DNA of 64,000 nt from Rosellinia necatrix. Its lineage: Eukaryota > Ascomycota > Sordariomycetes > Xylariales > Xylariaceae. How positions within the stretch are numbered: the first letter of the stretch is position 1; every line of letters begins with the position of its first letter. Of the stretch, positions 34,401 through 45,989 are shown piece by piece. The translations under genes were made by a program, and so were the position numbers. The notes under the pieces were generated by a model, which had not been told where the DNA came from, searched no databases, and saw only the letters and a list, made by a program, of their open reading frames with translations. Location: the NCBI GenBank assembly GCA_021209875.1, contig JAGYVD010000001.1:4650001-4714000 (forward strand). Reading direction: 5' to 3'.

Positions 34401-35809
34401 AACGCAAAGTCTGTTATGGTTTGGTCCACCAGGTGCTTCTACACCTAGATGCCGCGTCAAGCCGAGAGCCTGGTTCGATAGATAACAAGCCGACACTCAT
34501 TGCCACCAAACGCGCCGAAGCTTATGAAGTAGTGAGTAGCTCAACGGATGAGGTCTTCCACCTAGATCTCTACGATTGGTACATAGAACAGGGATGGACG
34601 GAGCGGCTACTCAGTATTGAGTCTCCATACATCACAACGTTCCTCCGCCGACTCGCTTCCCAGGACGTCGCGCACGCCGAGCTTCTCTGCCGCTTCTACA
34701 CGATGCGAAGTCTATACTTCAACGCCGCCAAGGTTCAATCAGATCTTGCCCAGTCTGACTTTACTCTCACCATTAAGGAGCGTCTGCATTTACTGAGCCG
34801 GGCAAAGACTAATGCCAGTGTTATGACCGCTGGTGTCAGCCGCCAAGAGCTGCAACTCCTCAACCACGATGTCACGGAGCTTCTGGATGTTGCAAACATT
34901 CAAGATGATCTATTAGAGCGGTTGAAGTCGGACAAAAGAATACCCGCTGAACGACAGCCCGAGATCCAGAAGGCCCTGGATGGTCAAATCCAACCTCTAT
35001 CTGATGTAAGTCGGCAGGCCTATGCCTATATTGGTACCGACTCCAATGTTGCGATGCCTCGTTTACTAACCTATTCCTAGCTCTTTAACCTTTACGCCGA
35101 CCAGGCCGGATACTATGACCTGTGTTTAGTTATTTACCACGTTGCAGACTTCAGGAACCCTACTACAATTGCGCAGACATGGACAAGTCTAATTCAACAA
35201 ACACACGACGACGTATTAGAGCGGTTAGCGATATACAACGCTAGAGATGGTGAACGGGGTGGAACATCAGAAGATCCGCCACCGCAACCATATGAAACAT
35301 TGGTTACTCAGATTGAGGAGATCTGTCATCGTGCTAGCAAGGACTCTTTCATCTTCCCGGTCCCCTCTCTCATGCCAGATCTCTGCCGCTATGCAATCGA
35401 GCATGGCCAAGATGGCCGAATAGGTGCCGATGTCCACTGGCCCATCAATCTCTTCCTCCATCTTGACATCAGTCATGATCTAGTAGTACGAGTCCTCGAA
35501 ACAATGTTCGAGGCACAGGCGGTGCCGTTCCGAGGCGCCGCCCGAGCTAGGTTGGTTGAATGGATATGCCGCGCCGTGGGCCAATGGTTACGTGAACTCG
35601 GCAGACACGGCCGACCAGACGCGAGACTAGAGCCCTGGGTAGGCGAACTGATGGCCGACTGCGATGCCTGGGCTTCAGCGAACGTGCGTGGCATAAATGA
35701 GGGAGGCGCAGATATCCGAGATATCGCCAGAGAGGTGAAGGAAGTGAGAAGAGCGGTGGAGGGATTAGTAGTAGCACCGGCAGGAACACGGAGTATCGGC
35801 TTCTACTGA
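31432..35809 (+). CDS. NUP170: Inner-ring nucleoporin NUP170/NUP155
   Basis: This is a large scaffold nucleoporin of the inner ring of the nuclear pore. Three exons (31432-31762, 31845-35005, 35081-35809) give 1406 residues, the usual length. Intron 1 (31763-31844) has a GTGGGT donor and CTGAC branch; intron 2 (35006-35080) has GTAAGT and TACTAAC. The start MAFPQTPGHALPGAFLNTP is typical of fungal orthologues, followed by a Pro-rich linker, then AGFINNALLKDEHYPELDSYCRQMSSDYDL. The N-terminal beta-propeller contains LNHAWVTIDNCLYLWDYTHP. The alpha-solenoid shows YTMRSLYFNAAKVQSDLA and LGLRQ-like helices. The end carries PDLCRYAIEHGQDG. Splicing of intron 1 joins SYCR to QMSSDYDL. The shadow frames inside are not genes. 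Confidence 0.95.
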
Positions 35810-38640
35810 ACGAAAATAAATGTAACACGACACGCCCGAAAAGGCGCTTATACGAATAACAGGCATAGATCATCCTTATTAGTTCGCGATCCCCTGCTTT
35901 GAAGCAAGGGCACGAAGCAGATAGATGTTAATTGGCGGAGTGTTGGGATATACCATGAGAACACGCCTTACATATTATTACGATCCAGCCCAATGAGTTT
36001 GGGGTAATACGTGTCAGATTTGTAATGAGCTGAACCGAATCTTTGTTTTCAGCTTGAACATCCCCATCGAAGCGGTCCCAACGATGACTAGACAACAGGT
36101 CAAGAAGAGTAAGGTTCTACTAAGTACTGCGTATCTTCTCGACCCCAACCCATTTTTTTTTTTCGACATGGCTTTTAATTGCCGAGTCACACAAGTGCTA
36201 GGCCTCTATTGATGATCCCGACATAAAAAAACCCGCCCCTAGCGAATCTAAAATGTTCTTACTACTTGCGGCTAACACGGGCATCACAATACTAACAAAT
36301 ACTAATAGCCATGCATTAGAACGCTGTTGGTCATTGTCGATAGTGTGTGGCCATGTTACGATGTTTTTTTCCGCTCTGGTTTAGATATCACGGATTCTTG
36401 AACCTTGTCATAGTCTGTAGCATTATTCGTCGAGACTTTAACACCGTTGCTGAACCCAGGCAGCCCCCAGTACTCTCATGGAACAACAAAGATGACAGCT
36501 TAGCTAACTCAGCTTAGGCACTGTAAGGGTTCAGGGTTTATGCTATTCACTCCAGTTGTCTTGAGTATCCTTAATGATGAGGTGGCGACAGACATTTTTG
36601 AACGACTCTACTTCCCGAGGTTCAGGCTGCTCCATTTGCAAATACCTCTTTCTAAGCATAGACAAGCTCGTGAGTATTCTCGCAGCCAAATAGCGAGTGC
36701 TGAATAGGACCAAATTAATACAAGAAATTAGATTGTATTGGTGACGGATCGGCGGGGTCCCAACTATTTAGCAGCCAGCCTAAATACGGCACCAGCTCTA
36801 CACCTTTTTTACCTTGTAATACAACTACTGCACCTTCCATCTACCAGTGGACTGGAAACAGTTATAGCTATTGGGGGCATTCGGCACATTCAGGGGGAGC
36901 TCGACGTCAGTGTTGATTCCCATCGCTGGCCCCAGCCAGTGTACCGAGGAACCGAGATTATCCCCCCCCCCGGGGGGGGGCCTTTTTGCCCCGAGAGTAT
37001 CCAGTGGGTCGGTCATTGTTACCGCCAAAAGCCTATGGCGTTATTATTTTTATTGATATAGCTCGAGGCCGTACTAGCCTCGCGCTTCCTGATTTCGACG
37101 CCGCCTAACGGAACGAGTCTCATCCGAAGCTCGAGGTTGGCCGAACCGAGGAACACGAGGAGGAGGATAGGGAGGAAAACCTAAACCTGAAGGTGGCGGT
37201 GGCTTCGAGATTGGGGGTGAATGGGGCCCCTTCTGGCAATGGCGCCACTCAAAACGTACAATAGGTCTTGTCGGGGGCGGTTGAAGCAGTTGAAGCGATT
37301 AAGATATGGTAGGGGTTACATCAGACAACGCCACACCTCGGAGATGTGGGAGAATATTCCTCATGTCTAAATGCCAGAGGCGAAGGGGTAGTTGTGTCAG
37401 ACGACACCGTACATTAGTTATATTACATCAATCAGCCTTCCCGCATAATACCGTTTTGATCCCCTTTTTATTTTGCCTGGACGTTCAGGCTTTTCAACAA
37501 CCTCCAACAAAGGCCTGCAAACCCTCCTAATACCTTGCTTTTGTTCCAATTCATTTAAACTATTAAGGGTAAAAGCATCTCGCGAAAATCAATCGACAAG
37601 TACTTTTAAATTATCTTTGAAAATCCCAGCACAAAATATTATTTCCTTGACTGCCATATTGCCATGAAGTATAAATAGATACTCTAGGAACCATTCCGAG
37701 TGACAAGGGACTGTGGCTAACTACCTCAGAAACCTTCTAAAATTGTGAGCTATTGTATCTCTCTCTAGCTTCTTTATTTTTTCCCGTAATAGAAAAACAC
37801 GAAATCTTTATCTCACATTAACTACAATACTCAGCCTAGTAATTATTAGTATATTACCACTCCACCTGGGGCCACCTGGGGCCAATAATGGTAGGGAAAG
37901 TGTTTATCGAAGCCCTCATGTTTTCTTTAGCGTGTTTTTATATGAAGTCACCAGTTGATACTTTGGACACCAGGATCTTTTAGAATAATAGCATTGGATC
38001 CTCATTTACAACCCACCGAGGGATAGAGACTCGTGGCTGCAATATTCTTGTTTAGTTCTACTATCATAGAGTCCAGCTCGACGAAAAACAAAGCACCATA
38101 AAGGTAAGGCATCAATACAAACGTAATAGTCAATACTAGATTGCTGACATAGTATGCACGTGCTGTATACGTTATGTCACGCATGAAACTTTTTTCTCCC
38201 AATAAGGTTGCCATAGAATCTATCTAACTTCTCTCTATCGGAATGGAACTTACACACTTCTCTTTCTCGCTGAATTTATTATTTACAACGATATGAGCGA
38301 GCACTCTTTCTGTGCCAAGTTGGGAGAGCAAGTTTTGGAGTTGGTATTTTGACCCCATGTGTACTGCGGGCAGCATATAGCCCCCTACCCCATAATGCAG
38401 GGCTGTCCAATACACGCTCAGTCATTTCCACCCACATTCTGCTATTTATATCCCGTGTAAGAGACGAGAGTAACATACCAAAAATAGTGCCGGTGTATCT
38501 GCTATAAAGCCTCGACTAAATCGCGATATCCTCCATCCCTTCCCCCTCATCTTCATAATTCCGTACACCATACCCCTCAACCCCCCACCCTAACTACACA
38601 GCCCATTCTACTCCACCTATCGTTAGTTGATCAATCAGCT
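35810..38640. other. Long AT-rich intergenic region before the HET gene
   Basis: About 2.8 kb with no recognisable gene. It contains a C10-G9 homopolymer palindrome (36962-36980), two GGGGCCACCTGGGGCCA-like direct copies near 37867-37884 and very AT-rich DNA between 37500 and 38500. Two short minus-strand open frames (38002-38214, 38224-38415) include hydrophobic sequence but no family signature; they may be decayed coding DNA. Confidence 0.5.
36962..36980. repeat. C10-G9 homopolymer palindrome
   Basis: Ten C followed directly by nine G, in otherwise mixed DNA. Self-complementary, and prone to sequencing or assembly length error. Confidence 0.85.
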
Positions 38641-41600
38641 ATGTGCCTAAGTCCGAGGGATTTGTCTCATGCGCCTTCAGGAACAGCGACCTGCGTAAAT
38701 ACACCACAAGTAGAGTTCGAAGACCCCATCAGTGGGGACCGACTCTACGTCGAGATATCCACCCCCTTAGCAACACCGGGATATTTTCGTGTGAGCTCTT
38801 CACGACCACCGACCTCCACATCAGCCAGTGTTCATAATAAGAAACACCCTGCTAGTCAAGAGGGCTGTCGGAATAAGGATTACACGAAAAGGAGTCGCCA
38901 ATCGGGAGACGTTGATGTTCCGCCGACCGACGAAGATGATTTGCTCTGCTATGGACAGAAAGTCCTGGCAAAAGTGCACAGATTTTTCTATTTTTCGGGG
39001 ATTCAGCGCTGCGATAACCCGCTGTGTCTGTTACGGAAGAGGGCGCTCATGGATTCGGCACCAGCTTGCAATTGGGTCGCTTTCCGGGATGCCATCGTCA
39101 CTTGCATAGCATGCCGGGAACCTGCCCGTGAAATCAACAACCTTGATCCCATCATCCAGAATCACAAGCACAACTCAAATGTTGTACAGTGGAGTAAGAT
39201 TCCTGCCGTATTTTGTCTGGACATTTTAGGCATGTTTGATGTATGGGTTTGGGCCACCCGTTTGGCATTTGGCCCGATCGATGGTATGATGGAGGAGTGG
39301 GAAATGCATAGGCCGATTGATTTTAACCAACTATGGCAAGGGCTGAACCCGGGGCATAGTCTCCGTGCCGTCGAAGGTTCTCGGCGGCTGAGCGAATACG
39401 GCATATGTCTCAACCGTTTGTGGAATGTATCCCTTCAAAGTCCCAACGGCATCACAGACATCTCCCACGTCGTGGACACGGCGCTCGGTGCCCCGCTGTT
39501 AGGGACCAAAGGGAAACACTCGGAATGCACTGAGGAGCACTGCCTCTATAGTCATGAGAACAGCACTCTCGTTAGGCAGGCACATAAATGCCCGTCTGGA
39601 AATTGTACAGATGAGCTCATTTTCCCACCGGACAAACTCAATGTTGCTTTTAGAAATGTCAAGATGTCGTCTGGCCAGCCGACGTGGTATAATACCGCGT
39701 GGCGACTTCAGACTAGAAAGGCACATGGCGAGGCATTCGCTTTATGCAGCTCAAATACGGGCTACATGGCTATATCTCACGTTTGGGCTGATGGTACTGG
39801 CGCCGGAATGAAGAGCCCAGGACAAGTCAATTCTTGTCTCTACGAGTACTTCAAGAAAATTGCCCGGCGAAAGGAGTGTTCCTGCGACGGAATTTGGTGG
39901 GACGCCATCTCAATCCCGACTGAAAGGACTGCGAGGGGTGCCGCAATTAATTCCATGTTAGAAAACTACCAAAAGGCCAAGATTACACTGGTTCATGACC
40001 AAGACCTGGTCAACTTCGAGTGGCGAGACGATGGGAGCCCTGCCGTGGCCTTGATCCTATCCTCTTGGTTCACGAGGGGCTGGACCGCGGCTGAACTATG
40101 GGCATCAAGAAGCCATCCTGTTAAGGTTGTCTTCAAAGATCCCTCATCCAACGAACCGCTAATCAAAGACCTGTATGATGATATATTTGGTGGCGACTTG
40201 AGCGGCTGGCTATTCAACGACGGTAATCACCCTGCAGGATCGCCGTCTTTCCAGGCGCGCGTGCTGGATCCAGATGGCAAAATTCCCACTTTAGGCCACC
40301 TTATTGCCACAGATATACTAGCGCTTCTTTGGAGGCCGGAAACTAGTAATACAGCTATTACGACTGTAGGAGATCTGTCATCTTTGTTGCAGATATTGAG
40401 ACCGAGAACTACTTCGTGGGCGAGAGACCGTATGATTATATCCGGTCTAATGTGTCTTCTTCCGAGCGAAATGGATCAATCGCTGTCAGGCTCCCATATT
40501 ACTCAAAGGATTCTTGCCAAAATTGGTGTTTTGAAAGCAACCGAGCTTCTAAACCACAATATACCGATGTTTAACATCGGTCCCTGGGATTGGTGCCCGC
40601 AATCTATCTTCGACTTTGCGCAATCGTTTTCCTCAAACACTGCCTCGGGAGACTTTTGCCAAGTGTATCCCGACGGCCGACTTCGGGGCGACTTTCTCGT
40701 GTATGAGGTTCTGTACAGTGATGCCATCGCGGCATACCGTCCTCACCCAGCATTGGCTGCGCGGGTTTCGGTTGCTCTCATGGCGAGGAACAAGTGTTTA
40801 CTCTTGACAACTCCAACAATCCAGCAGCAGCAAGCCTACATCTTGTTCCAGCCCACTTATTTGAACGACAGGACTATAACTGGTCGTTGGATCGGGTCTG
40901 TCTCTCTGAAAAACGCACTTGGGTATTCTAGACGCAATTTCCATTCGGGGGAGCTAGGCTACGGAGAATTAGAGGTCGAATTCGGGAACGATACGAGTGA
41001 AATTGGAACACCGCTCCCAATAGTTAGTTTCCAATCTGTGACAGAGGCACGGCTTGGGTTCAAACAATCTCGTCCAAGGTCAGCAGCGCCATGGCTGCTT
41101 TCGACGCATCCAAAAGGAGTATGCCAACATAAGTACGAAGTAGAGTATAACTGCTAATTCCTGCATAGGGAAACTTCCAATTGCTCCCCCAAACTGTCTA
41201 TTTATACGCTGAAAACGTGGAGCCTACAGTGAATATAGGGAAAGAGCGCAGACTATTCACACACCCCATGGCTACGATGGCGATCAATAACGCGATGCAT
41301 GACGAAAGCACAATCCTTTCGACTTTTGTCGACGAGCTGACTAAATCTCTGGGTAGCCACGAGATAACGCCGTGCCATGAATCCCATTCATACCCGTGCC
41401 AAGGCACAGTTTATGTTCGCTGGTCTTTCCCATATCATCAATTCGGATATTTGAATTGTGAGAATATCGTGCGCATCATATTCCTCTCGAAGTTTCATAT
41501 CACCAACTCGCTCGCGAATCCGCCGTCGGACTCTCAGATTCAGCTTGGCATGATCGACTTTGAGGAGCAAATTCTACCAAACTCCCGGATAGAGAGCGGT

Positions 41601-41705
41601 GAAGACGGTGAAACGGAAAAGCTTTTCATTGCAACATGTCTGCCTTGTCATGAATGTGACGCTTGTATCAAGTCAAATCGGCAATCGAAAAGGGGACAGA
41701 TCTAG
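38641..41705 (+). CDS. HET-domain (heterokaryon incompatibility) protein
   Basis: Two exons (38641-41118 and 41169-41705) predict 1004 residues. The 50-nt intron has a GTATGC donor, GCTAATTC branch and CATAG acceptor, and joins HPKG to GNFQLLPQTVYLY in frame. The HET core is in the middle: YMAISHVWADGTG near residue 375, GIWWDAISIPTE near 418, the INSMLENYQKAKITLVHDQDL helix-strand and SSWFTRGWTAAELWAS near 478. These match HET blocks 1-3. The N-terminal 350 residues contain Cys pairs (CDNPLCLL, CIACREP, ECTEEHCLYSH) without a known zinc-finger spacing. The C-terminal 500 residues have no recognised domain and end with CLPCHECDACIKSN. HET proteins commonly trigger programmed cell death after fusion with a non-self partner; whether this one does is unknown. 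The next gene encodes a membrane protein on the same strand. Confidence 0.85.
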
Positions 41706-42086
41706 GAATGTGAAGGTGGTTCCATATAAGTAGTCATGTAAAAGAATAAAACCAGCGCAGAATAAAGTATGCCCTGTGCGAAGATTGTTGTGTGGTGTTC
41801 TCTACAGCTAATGGCTACTCGGCTAAGAGAAGAACTCTCGGGTCCGGCCTCCCCACTCCCCCGGACTCTGTCCCATTCCTCTCGGCTCTCCGGCCCCCAC
41901 GCCCCCACCAGTGGTGTATCCCATTGTCGGCGGCATGCTCCATCCAAGCTGTCTGCCTTACCAACAACCTTTGAGGCTGTGTCTCGCAGAGATTATATAA
42001 ACAAGTGGCTCATTGCGCAAATAATCTCAGTTCAGGTATGTAATTTAACTCTATCAACTGCCTCCTCGGCCCCTAAATTCGTTGTG
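41706..42086. other. Short gap between the HET gene and its neighbour
   Basis: About 380 bp of leader or promoter. The frame is open from 41769 into the next gene, but conserved sequence only begins near the ATG at 42087, so the upstream part is treated as 5' leader. Confidence 0.5.
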
Positions 42087-43288
42087 ATGACTTGCCACGA
42101 CATTGGCGCTACCAACCCGGATATAGCGGGACTGGGCGTAGGTCGACCATCTCTCTGCTTTCCCGTCTACTGGAGCGACAACTTAACTAGCATACCATAG
42201 ATTATTATATCGTCGGCAACACAGGCCCTTCTGGGCTTGTGTCTCTCGGTATGGGCTGTGACACTCCGGCTCCCCCACGATAGCTCTCTAAGGCAGTTCC
42301 TACTGCGGTATTACTCGATTAACAATCCAAGGCGCAAGGCCAATTCGATTGATCGGGTATTGCAGACGATCAGTGGCACTCAAACGCTTAATGGTAGGCC
42401 TCCGAGATCTTAGCCGGTGAGGGGTTTCTCTGACTACGCCGCCCAGGCATCTCTTTATTAATAGGCGCAATCACGCAACATTCTTCACTCAGCCTGTACC
42501 ATTACCACATAGTATATGACACGGTCAATCTCATTGTGTAAGTAGAGTGTTTGGGTATTGTAGGTTTCTTCACGAAGTTACTGATTAATTCCACTAGAGT
42601 ATCAGCTGCGATCGCTTCAATCGTGGGTCGAAGAAAACCTAGCGCTGCCGCTTTCAGGATTGTTTCGATAAATATTTGCGTATTTCTATATTTTGCTTTT
42701 GTGAGACTCTTTTACTTGAAGCTACAGCAGTGGGATGATGATATATCGGGACACTGTTACATTACAACGGTTCTTGAACGAGGGTACCCCTACCCCAGCA
42801 AGGCTTATCTAGGCACGACAGCCTACCTCGTGACCGGTATCATGGTGGAATCCAGCACTATTGCGACGGATTGCATGCACGCAACTGTTCGGTGCTTGTA
42901 CGATAAAATGAGATCATCCCACCCATCACCCAGGCTGCTCTTGGCACTATGCATCTTGGTCCCGAAGCCAAGGAAATCGGCTCAAGATATGCTACGCTCT
43001 TGCGCAGATGCGCTCCCTAAGCTCAACCCGATCATTTCGCAGTTATGCGAATTCCTATCTTACTTTAAAACCTTGCCAGCTACTCAAACCGAAGCCCAGA
43101 TCCTATTCCTCGCGTTGGTTCTATGCCCGGTCCATGTCTACATGCTTTTTGCCCTTCGACGCTCCAACGAAGTATATTTATCTGGCGACTCGGAGAACCG
43201 ATGGGGGTTCGGACAGGTCGTTTCTATCGTCTTATTAATGCAGGTACTGATAGAGTGCCTACGGGCTATAGCCGGTATTCTCACTTGA
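42087..43288 (+). CDS. Polytopic membrane protein next to the HET gene
   Basis: Four exons (42087-42137, 42201-42393, 42447-42537, 42598-43288) predict 341 residues. All introns are GT-AG with frames conserved (GTAGGT, GTAGGC, GTAAGT donors). The start MTCHDIGATNPDIAGLG resembles the opening of a widespread but uncharacterised ascomycete family of multi-pass proteins with NPDI.G.G before helix 1. About seven hydrophobic segments follow, including SSATQALLGLCLSVWAVTL, GISLLIGAITQ, IVSINICVFLYFAFVRLFYL, AQILFLALVLCPVHVYMLFAL and VVSIVLLMQVLIECLRAIAGIL, separated by short polar loops. No catalytic motif is visible. It is co-oriented with the HET gene 382 bp upstream. Start choice is uncertain because the upstream frame stays open. 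Confidence 0.7.
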
Positions 43289-45702
43289 ACAAATTATGAT
43301 TGCGTACCTATGGGCAAGGCTAATTGACATGCAGAGTACATCTCGCAAAGACAGGAACGATTGGACCGGCCGACGCCCAGCGACAGGTTTTCGTCGGCCC
43401 TCTTTCGGGTCGTTCTGCTTGACGGAGAGACAGACCCTGAACCCCTACCGCTAAAGCAGGAGATGCAGCAGGTGATGTTTGGGGCCGGCAACGAGAGGAG
43501 ACCACTTAGGAATTTGCCAACCCTAGGAGCTTGCCTCAGTGGGTAAAGGAATATTGCCACGATGCCGGACAGTGCGGGCAGGGACCCCCAGAAGGGGGCT
43601 CGGGGGGTTAGGTTTCAGGCATCCTTAGATATATGAGACTACATACATTCCATTCATCTCATGTACTCACCCTTTCGGTGGCAAAATATGTGGCGCGGAT
43701 TGACTCGAGTAGTGGTTAGCTTACTTATTAAGAAGTTGCTAATTACAGCCTGACATCATTCATGTAAGATGGGTACGAAATAGGCTGAGATGTACGAGCT
43801 GGATACTATTATGTCTTGAGTGAATCTATTAGGCCAGCAGCGGAGAGTGGCAACCCTAAGATGTTACGTGACAGACGGGAACGTTGGTATCCCGCAAGTC
43901 CGTGGTGATTCATGTTGGGCTGTCAGGGCATTCATCGTCCGACAACGCACCAATGGATATAAATAGTCTGGGGGTGAACGAGGGATAGAACGATACCCAT
44001 TAGACGCACATCGAGAACTGTGTGGCAGCCGTCCCCTTATGTGGGGAATCAAGAGTCTCCCGCCACATGACGGAATATGAAGTTGAGGACAGTTCCGGTG
44101 TAAGTTCCGGTGTAAGTTCGGCGAGTCGTCAGCTGTGTTGTCACCAGCTGGGGTGGACGGCACATTTAAAAGACTATCGGGGGCAACACCAACGTCATCA
44201 ATTTACGGTCTAGACCAAGGGCCAGGCCGCTAGTAGTAGTAGCCGGCAGGGAGCAGTAGCACAGATTCGGGTCTTGACGCCCTTGGTACCCGAACGTCCT
44301 AAAATACTCAGGTACCTAAATACCTTTGTTCGTTGTCTAGATAATAGGGCTATATTTATTCTCTTGAATAGAGCGACGAAGATAGGGGAAAGAGGGTTTC
44401 TTTCTAACGGAGAGGCTGGGGTCAAACCGGAAATACATTATTGCCCCCAGAGGGCGTCGGCATGTACATGTGTAAGCTATAGCTAGTTACAGTGCTATTG
44501 TTTGTTCGTTTCCCCTCGTATGGATTTTTACTCCGAAAGCGCACGCATTAAAAGAAAAAAAAAAAAAAAGAGCACAAACAAGAAAGAAAAAAAATAATAA
44601 CTTATGGAGTTTTGACAAATAAGATGCACGGCATCATACTGGGATATGATATAGTTGATGTGTCGTTGAAGTCGTTGCATAAGCAAATACGGACCCAACC
44701 TTCTGATAATTATCTAGTTCAATTCACGTGGACTTTATGCAGAGTGAACACGAAATGCAGGGCCTCAAGCTAACTTACCGGTAACTCAGTCTTGACAGTG
44801 CCCGCCCAATCATGAGGAGGCGATCTACAGAACAGTGCCGACACGAGGGAGTATGGTAGCAACAAGCAATGCCAGGTGACGTATTCCGGGGTTGGTGAAG
44901 GAACTAGCGTCCTCAAGCCGCGACCGAGTTAGCAGCTAAAGCAGGTTGAACCAATGGCACGTTACCTCCTATGCAGACCTACCCTCTGCGGGTTAGCGGG
45001 CTGTCTATCAGGAACAGCAGCAGGAGTGACACAGACATGTATGTACACTATGTGTATGCGTGTGTATGTACCGGCCCCAGCATGTCGGACTAGGACGGAT
45101 TCCTTCGTTTCAGACACCCCTCCTGCCTAATCCGGTCATGGGAGATCCCTTAGCACGGTCGAGCACGGCTCGTCGAGAGGCGTCATTGGCCGCAGGGTAA
45201 AACAGCCCCGATAAAAGACGGAGGCTGATGACGGCACGGCACAGGGTGGCCAAGCAGCGGGCGGGCCTGACAACTGCCAACTCTGGCTCGGGTGGCCTCG
45301 AGCACGCTGTAACCTCGGCGTCTCTCTCGCCATCGTGTACCCGGGTTGGGCCATGATCGACCCCACCCAGGCACCGCCAGGGCCTGTTGGCGTCCGTCGG
45401 AACGGGGAGATCGCAGTCTAGCGGCTTGAGTGGGCAGGCAGAGGGCAGGGATGCAAGGCAGATGCAGGGCAGATGCTTGGGACACGAACCTGTCATGGCA
45501 GCGACTGCCGATCCCCGATATAGTGACCGCCCGATGATATATGTACGGAGCGTCTTCCCCATCGCATCACCTGCTCGAAAGGGCTCCTTAGTCGTTACAT
45601 ATATTTAAATCCCCCCATAACACAAACGTACCTATACTAGCTGGAACCTTGGGGGCGTACAAGTTACATACAGACTTAAAATAAGCAAGCTAACCAAGCT
45701 AC

Positions 45703-45751
45703 CTTACCTACCTACCTACCTACCTACCTACCTACCTACCTACCTACCTTA
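45703..45751. repeat. (TACC)n microsatellite in the CFEM promoter
   Basis: About eleven or twelve consecutive ACCT/TACC units lie 240-290 bp upstream of the CFEM gene ATG. Confidence 0.9.
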
Positions 45752-45776
45752 GTCTCCCTACCAGATCCATCCATCC

Positions 45777-45786
45777 CTATAAAAAT
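45777..45786 (+). promoter_or_regulatory. Putative TATA box of the CFEM gene
   Basis: CTATAAAAAT lies about 210 bp before the ATG at 45990, followed by a CT/CA-rich leader typical of strongly expressed fungal genes. Confidence 0.5.
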
Positions 45787-45989
45787 ACACCTGCCCTCCC
45801 ATTCTCTCGGATCTTTGAAGCTTGAGCTAGCTTACTCACTCTCGACACGACAATCTTGACGCGTGTAATCACCCACTGCGTTCATTCGTTCTATTATCTC
45901 GTGGGCAAACGACTGTACTTCTTTGGCCTATCATACATACAAACTACCACACACACACACAAATACACACACACCACCTAAAAATCACA

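Larger units (their letters stand above)
43289..45989. other. Long intergenic region, no gene seen
   Basis: 2.7 kb with scattered short open frames (for example 45110-45562 minus) that lack domains. Poly-A tracts lie near 44555-44600. A long (TACC)n tract and a TATA element close to the right end belong to the CFEM gene promoter. Confidence 0.5.

Noticed and set aside
41769..42086. N-terminal extension of the membrane protein next to the HET gene
   Set aside because: The frame is open, but the translation is low-complexity Ser/Pro and conserved sequence starts at the ATG at 42087.
45110..45562. Open frame of 150 codons on the minus strand
   Set aside because: No domain, no start context, and comparably long frames are open on the same bases in two other phases.
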